DNA of 64,000 nucleotides from Pedobacter psychroterrae (lineage in GTDB: Bacteria > Bacteroidota > Bacteroidia > Sphingobacteriales > Sphingobacteriaceae). The notes under the pieces are model-generated. The model saw only the letters and a list, made by a program, of their open reading frames with translations. It was not told the DNA's origin and did no database searches. Made by a program: the position numbers and the translations under genes. Positions 61,231 to 64,000 of this stretch are shown piece after piece (positions within the stretch are counted from its first letter, which is position 1; each line of letters begins with the position of its first letter). The stretch spans positions 744,001 to 808,000 of the forward strand of contig NZ_SJSL01000001.1 in assembly GCF_004331695.1 (NCBI RefSeq), read 5' to 3'.

Positions 61231-62784
61231 TTATCTGGAACTATAGGTAGCGATTGGAATGATCATTTCTTCAAGGGATATACCCCCGTGCTGGAAGGTT
61301 TCATTGTAGTAGTTTACAAACTGGTTGTAGTTGTTCTGATAAACAAAATAACGGTCTTCCTTGGCAAAGATATAATTGGAACTGATATTAATTTTTGGCA
61401 ATTGGGCTTCATGAGGGTTCTTGATCAGAAAGACCTCTTTGGCATTAAAATTAAGGTTACGCCCCTGTTTATACCTTAAATTGGTGTTGGTATTTCTGTC
61501 TCCGATGACTTTACTTGGGTGCTTTACCCGGATAGTTCCGTGGTCGGTGGTGATGATCACTTTCACATTCTTCTGCGCAATTTTCTTCAGGAGTTCCATC
61601 AAAGGAGAGTGCTCAAACCAGGACAGGGTAAGGGAGCGGTAAGCGGCATCGTCGTTGGCCAGTTCGCGGATCATCTGCATGTCAGTCCTGGCATGGGAAA
61701 GCATGTCGACAAAATTATAGACGATGGCGTTAAATTCATTTTGCATTAGATTGTTGATCGTTTCATTTAATGCCTTACCATCATCGTAGGTTAGGATCTT
61801 ATTGTAGCTGAACTTGCAATCCTTGCGCAGGCTGCGTTTGATCTGGTCGGCCAGGAAAGCTCCTTCATGCATATTCTTGCCTCCCTCATCATCATCATTC
61901 TGCCACAATCCGGGAAAACGCTTCTCCATTTCTAGCGGCATCAGGCCGGAGAAGATCGCATTTCTGGCATATTGGGTTGCCGTAGGTAAAATGCTGGAAT
62001 AAGTATCTTCCTCGTCCAGCCGGAAATGCTCTGAAATAAGGGGATTGATGATCCTCCATTGATCATACCTCAGGTTGTCGATCAGTATAAAGAAAACAGG
62101 TGTCGTGCTGTTTATTAAAGGAAATACTTTTTTCTTAAGGAGCTCATTAGACAAAAGGGGCGATTGTCCTTTGCCGTTCACCCAGCCGAGGTAATGGTCT
62201 TCAATAAACTTGGAGAACTGCATATTGGCCTCAGATTTTTGCATCGTCAGGATCTCATGCATCTGCGGATCATCGAGTTTTTCAAGTTCAAGCTCCCAGA
62301 AAACTAGTTTTTTATAAACTTCAACCCATTCTTCGTAACTTAGCTTATCATTTAACGTCATGCCCAGACGGCGAAAATCCTGCTGATAGGCCATAGAGGT
62401 ACGTTCGCTGACAAGACGTTTATTATCTACGATCTTTTTTATAGTCAGGAGTACTTGTTTGGGGTTGACAGGCTTAATAAGGTAGTCGTCAATTTTGGAC
62501 CCTATTGCATCCTCCATCAGATTTTCTTCTTCACTTTTGGTGATCAATACTACCGGAACATCATTTCTGATGTTTTTAATAGCCGTAAGTGTCTCCAGTC
62601 CGCTCAGTCCCGGCATGTTCTCGTCCAAAAATACCAGGTCAAAGTGTTCCTTGCCAAAAGCTTCCAGCGCATCATTTCCATTGGTATAGGTGGTTACGTG
62701 GTAACCTTTTTCATTGAGTAAAAGTATATGTGGTTTTAACAAGTTAATCTCATCATCGGCCCATAGAATCTTGGTTTCCTGCAT
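61231..62784 (-). CDS. porX: PorX-type response regulator (REC plus PglZ/alkaline-phosphatase-like domain)
   Basis: The 517-residue protein has a REC domain (1-120; acidic KILWADDE, acceptor Asp in LVFLDENMPGLSG about residue 54, Lys in YLIKPVNP) and a helical linker (125-205). The rest is a PglZ/alkaline-phosphatase-core domain with the metal-site residues in FFILIDNLRYDQW and TATQYARNAIFSG and the later ITTDHGTIRVKHP. PorX regulates the type IX secretion system in Bacteroidota by phosphorylation (usually by PorY) and acts on oligoribonucleotides. No PorY or type IX secretion gene is in the window. It heads the porX-tsaE-ald run. Confidence 0.94.
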   Translation of the reverse strand: MQETKILWADDEINLLKPHILLLNEKGYHVTTYTNGNDALEAFGKEHFDLVFLDENMPGLSGLETLTAIKNIRNDVPVVLITKSEEENLMEDAIGSKIDDYLIKPVNPKQVLLTIKKIVDNKRLVSERTSMAYQQDFRRLGMTLNDKLSYEEWVEVYKKLVFWELELEKLDDPQMHEILTMQKSEANMQFSKFIEDHYLGWVNGKGQSPLLSNELLKKKVFPLINSTTPVFFILIDNLRYDQWRIINPLISEHFRLDEEDTYSSILPTATQYARNAIFSGLMPLEMEKRFPGLWQNDDDEGGKNMHEGAFLADQIKRSLRKDCKFSYNKILTYDDGKALNETINNLMQNEFNAIVYNFVDMLSHARTDMQMIRELANDDAAYRSLTLSWFEHSPLMELLKKIAQKNVKVIITTDHGTIRVKHPSKVIGDRNTNTNLRYKQGRNLNFNAKEVFLIKNPHEAQLPKINISSNYIFAKEDRYFVYQNNYNQFVNYYNETFQHGGISLEEMIIPIATYSSR

Positions 62785-62889
62785 CGTTATTTTATAAAGG
62801 ATGTAAATTAAATTATAAAAAGAAGGCTCTCCTTTTCATACTATGGATAAAAATAGCAATTTTTGTACCGTATAATTTATTTTTAAAGA

Positions 62890-64000
62890 TTGAACAAAAA
62901 GAAAATAATAAATGATCCGGTATATGGCTTCATTAGCATCCCGTCTGCCATCATATTTGATCTGATCTCTCACCCCTATTTTCAGCGGCTAAGATACATC
63001 AAACAACTGGGAATGACCCATCTGGTATACCCGGGGGCCTTGCATACCCGGTTTCACCACGCATTGGGTGCAATGCACTTGATGAGCCTGGCCATAGAAG
63101 TGCTGAGAGGTAAGGGGCATCCGATCAGCAAAGAGGAAGAAGAAGCTGCCACAATTGCTATTTTACTGCATGACATCGGACACGGACCTTTCTCGCATGC
63201 ACTGGAGCACTCCCTGGTAAACGGGATAAAGCATGAAGACATCTCTATGCTGATCATGGAAAAGCTCAACAAAGCGTTTGAGGGAAAGCTGACCCTTGCG
63301 ATCAATATCTTTAAGGGAAATTATGAAAAGTCTTTTCTGTCTCAGCTTGTATCAAGCCAGCTGGATCTGGACAGAATGGATTATTTAAACCGTGACAGCT
63401 TTTTTACCGGTGTAAGTGAGGGTGTGATCAGTTTTGACAGGATCATTAAGATGTTTAATGTGCTGGATGACAACTTGGTAATCGAAGAGAAAGGGATCTA
63501 TTCGATCGAGAAGTTTCTGATAGCGAGAAGGCTGATGTACTGGCAGGTTTATCTGCACAAAACAGTGGTAGCTGGAGAGCAGGTATTGGTGAAGATCTTA
63601 AAACGGGCGAAATACCTTGCTGTGCGTGGAGAAACACTGTTTGCGACTCCGGCACTTGATTATTTTCTTAAAAATGACGTTACAGAGGATGTTTTCTTTT
63701 CAGATGACCAGCATCTGCAGCGTTTCTCTGAGCTGGATGATCAGGATATATTCGCCTCTGTAAAGGTATGGAGAAATCACGGTGACAGAATACTGTCGCT
63801 GCTTTGTCAGATGCTGACAGATAGAAATTTATATAAAGTAGAGATCAGTAATACCGTTCCGGATGCCGGACGTGTAGCCATGTTAAAACAAAATACAGCT
63901 AAAGTATTGGGGCTGACAGAAGAAGAAGTATCCTACTTTGTATTTACGGACGTGATCAGCAACAGAGCTTATAACGCCGGAAACAGTAATATAAATATCC
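62890..64000 (+). CDS. HD-domain hydrolase (dGTPase/phosphohydrolase-like), 3' end outside window
   Basis: The plus-strand frame is open from TTG at 62890 to the end of the window (370 codons). The start reads MNKKKIINDPVYGFISIPS. The HD motifs are RFHHALGAMHLM (near residue 57), ILLHDIGHGPFSHALEHSL (near 93-111) and QLDLDRMDYLNRDSFFTGVS (near 155-174), which is the dNTPase/SAMHD1-like pattern. It is likely an oligomeric phosphohydrolase of nucleotides. The TTG is the only start before the conserved block. It diverges from porX across 105 bases. Confidence 0.9.
   Translation, partial: MNKKKIINDPVYGFISIPSAIIFDLISHPYFQRLRYIKQLGMTHLVYPGALHTRFHHALGAMHLMSLAIEVLRGKGHPISKEEEEAATIAILLHDIGHGPFSHALEHSLVNGIKHEDISMLIMEKLNKAFEGKLTLAINIFKGNYEKSFLSQLVSSQLDLDRMDYLNRDSFFTGVSEGVISFDRIIKMFNVLDDNLVIEEKGIYSIEKFLIARRLMYWQVYLHKTVVAGEQVLVKILKRAKYLAVRGETLFATPALDYFLKNDVTEDVFFSDDQHLQRFSELDDQDIFASVKVWRNHGDRILSLLCQMLTDRNLYKVEISNTVPDAGRVAMLKQNTAKVLGLTEEEVSYFVFTDVISNRAYNAGNSNINI

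Overview
The window looks like chromosomal DNA from a member of the Bacteroidota, most likely a Sphingobacteriaceae (Pedobacter-like) organism. The reasons are: a PorX regulator (REC plus PglZ-type domain), a FecI/FecR/TonB-receptor cassette whose receptor carries an N-terminal STN domain, a DUF4175 membrane protein, Bacteroidota-type -7 promoter elements (TAnnTTTG) in front of several genes, weak Shine-Dalgarno usage and AT-rich DNA. No rRNA, tRNA, CRISPR array, insertion sequence or prophage was seen, and coding density is high throughout.

Layout, left to right. 1-4.1 kb (minus): nucleoid-associated protein (cut by the window edge), TerC-type membrane protein, then an ECF sigma / anti-sigma / Tyr-ladder surface protein operon. 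4.3-6.1 kb: aspS, closed by a 17-bp bidirectional terminator. 6.1-12.8 kb (minus): a probable seven-gene operon with an NtrC-type sigma-54 activator, a PAS-PAS histidine kinase, a REC-PAS-kinase-like protein that has lost its phospho-accepting histidine, an AI-2E-type permease and three small envelope proteins. 12.9-14.1 kb: crotonase plus a stand-alone B12-binding domain. 14.2-18.5 kb: glnS, a lipoprotein amidase and an M49-like metallopeptidase. 18.5-25.4 kb (minus): a six-gene signalling operon with two histidine kinases, CheR, CheB and two single-domain response regulators, but no chemoreceptor, CheA or CheW. 25.5-30 kb: zinc metallopeptidase, gltX, and a histidine kinase / DinB / hotdog thioesterase operon transcribed from a promoter that abuts the gltX promoter. 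30-36.3 kb: FecI-FecR-TonB receptor-lipoprotein cassette. 36.4-38.1 kb: small membrane proteins and another ECF sigma/anti-sigma pair.

38.1-39.3 kb is the most unusual spot. A TetR regulator lies behind a perfect 36-bp palindrome and is followed by the debris of an efflux operon: the first quarter of a TolC-like gene is fused out of frame to the last codons of a DHA2-type transporter, which itself has a second, frame-shifting deletion. 39.35-46.6 kb holds metabolic genes: a divergent-type PEP carboxylase, thiL, nadA and nadB (transcribed apart from a 435-bp AT-rich region) and a gamma-carbonic-anhydrase-like protein. 46.6-56 kb (minus): an Ig-like lipoprotein, mnmG, an ABC-F ATPase, ybeY and a large coiled-coil DUF4175 protein. 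Two copies of the parS palindrome lie just upstream of mnmG, which suggests the window is near the replication origin. 56.2-64 kb: a glycerophosphodiesterase, a cold-shock protein, and the porX-tsaE-ald-aspartyl protease-lipoprotein run, with an HD-domain hydrolase (cut by the window edge) diverging from porX.

Taken together this is mostly core genome with an unusual load of signal transduction: five kinase-type proteins, two stand-alone response regulators plus an NtrC-type activator and PorX, three ECF sigma factors and one TetR. All functions are read from sequence motifs and recalled family knowledge; no database search or structure prediction was run.
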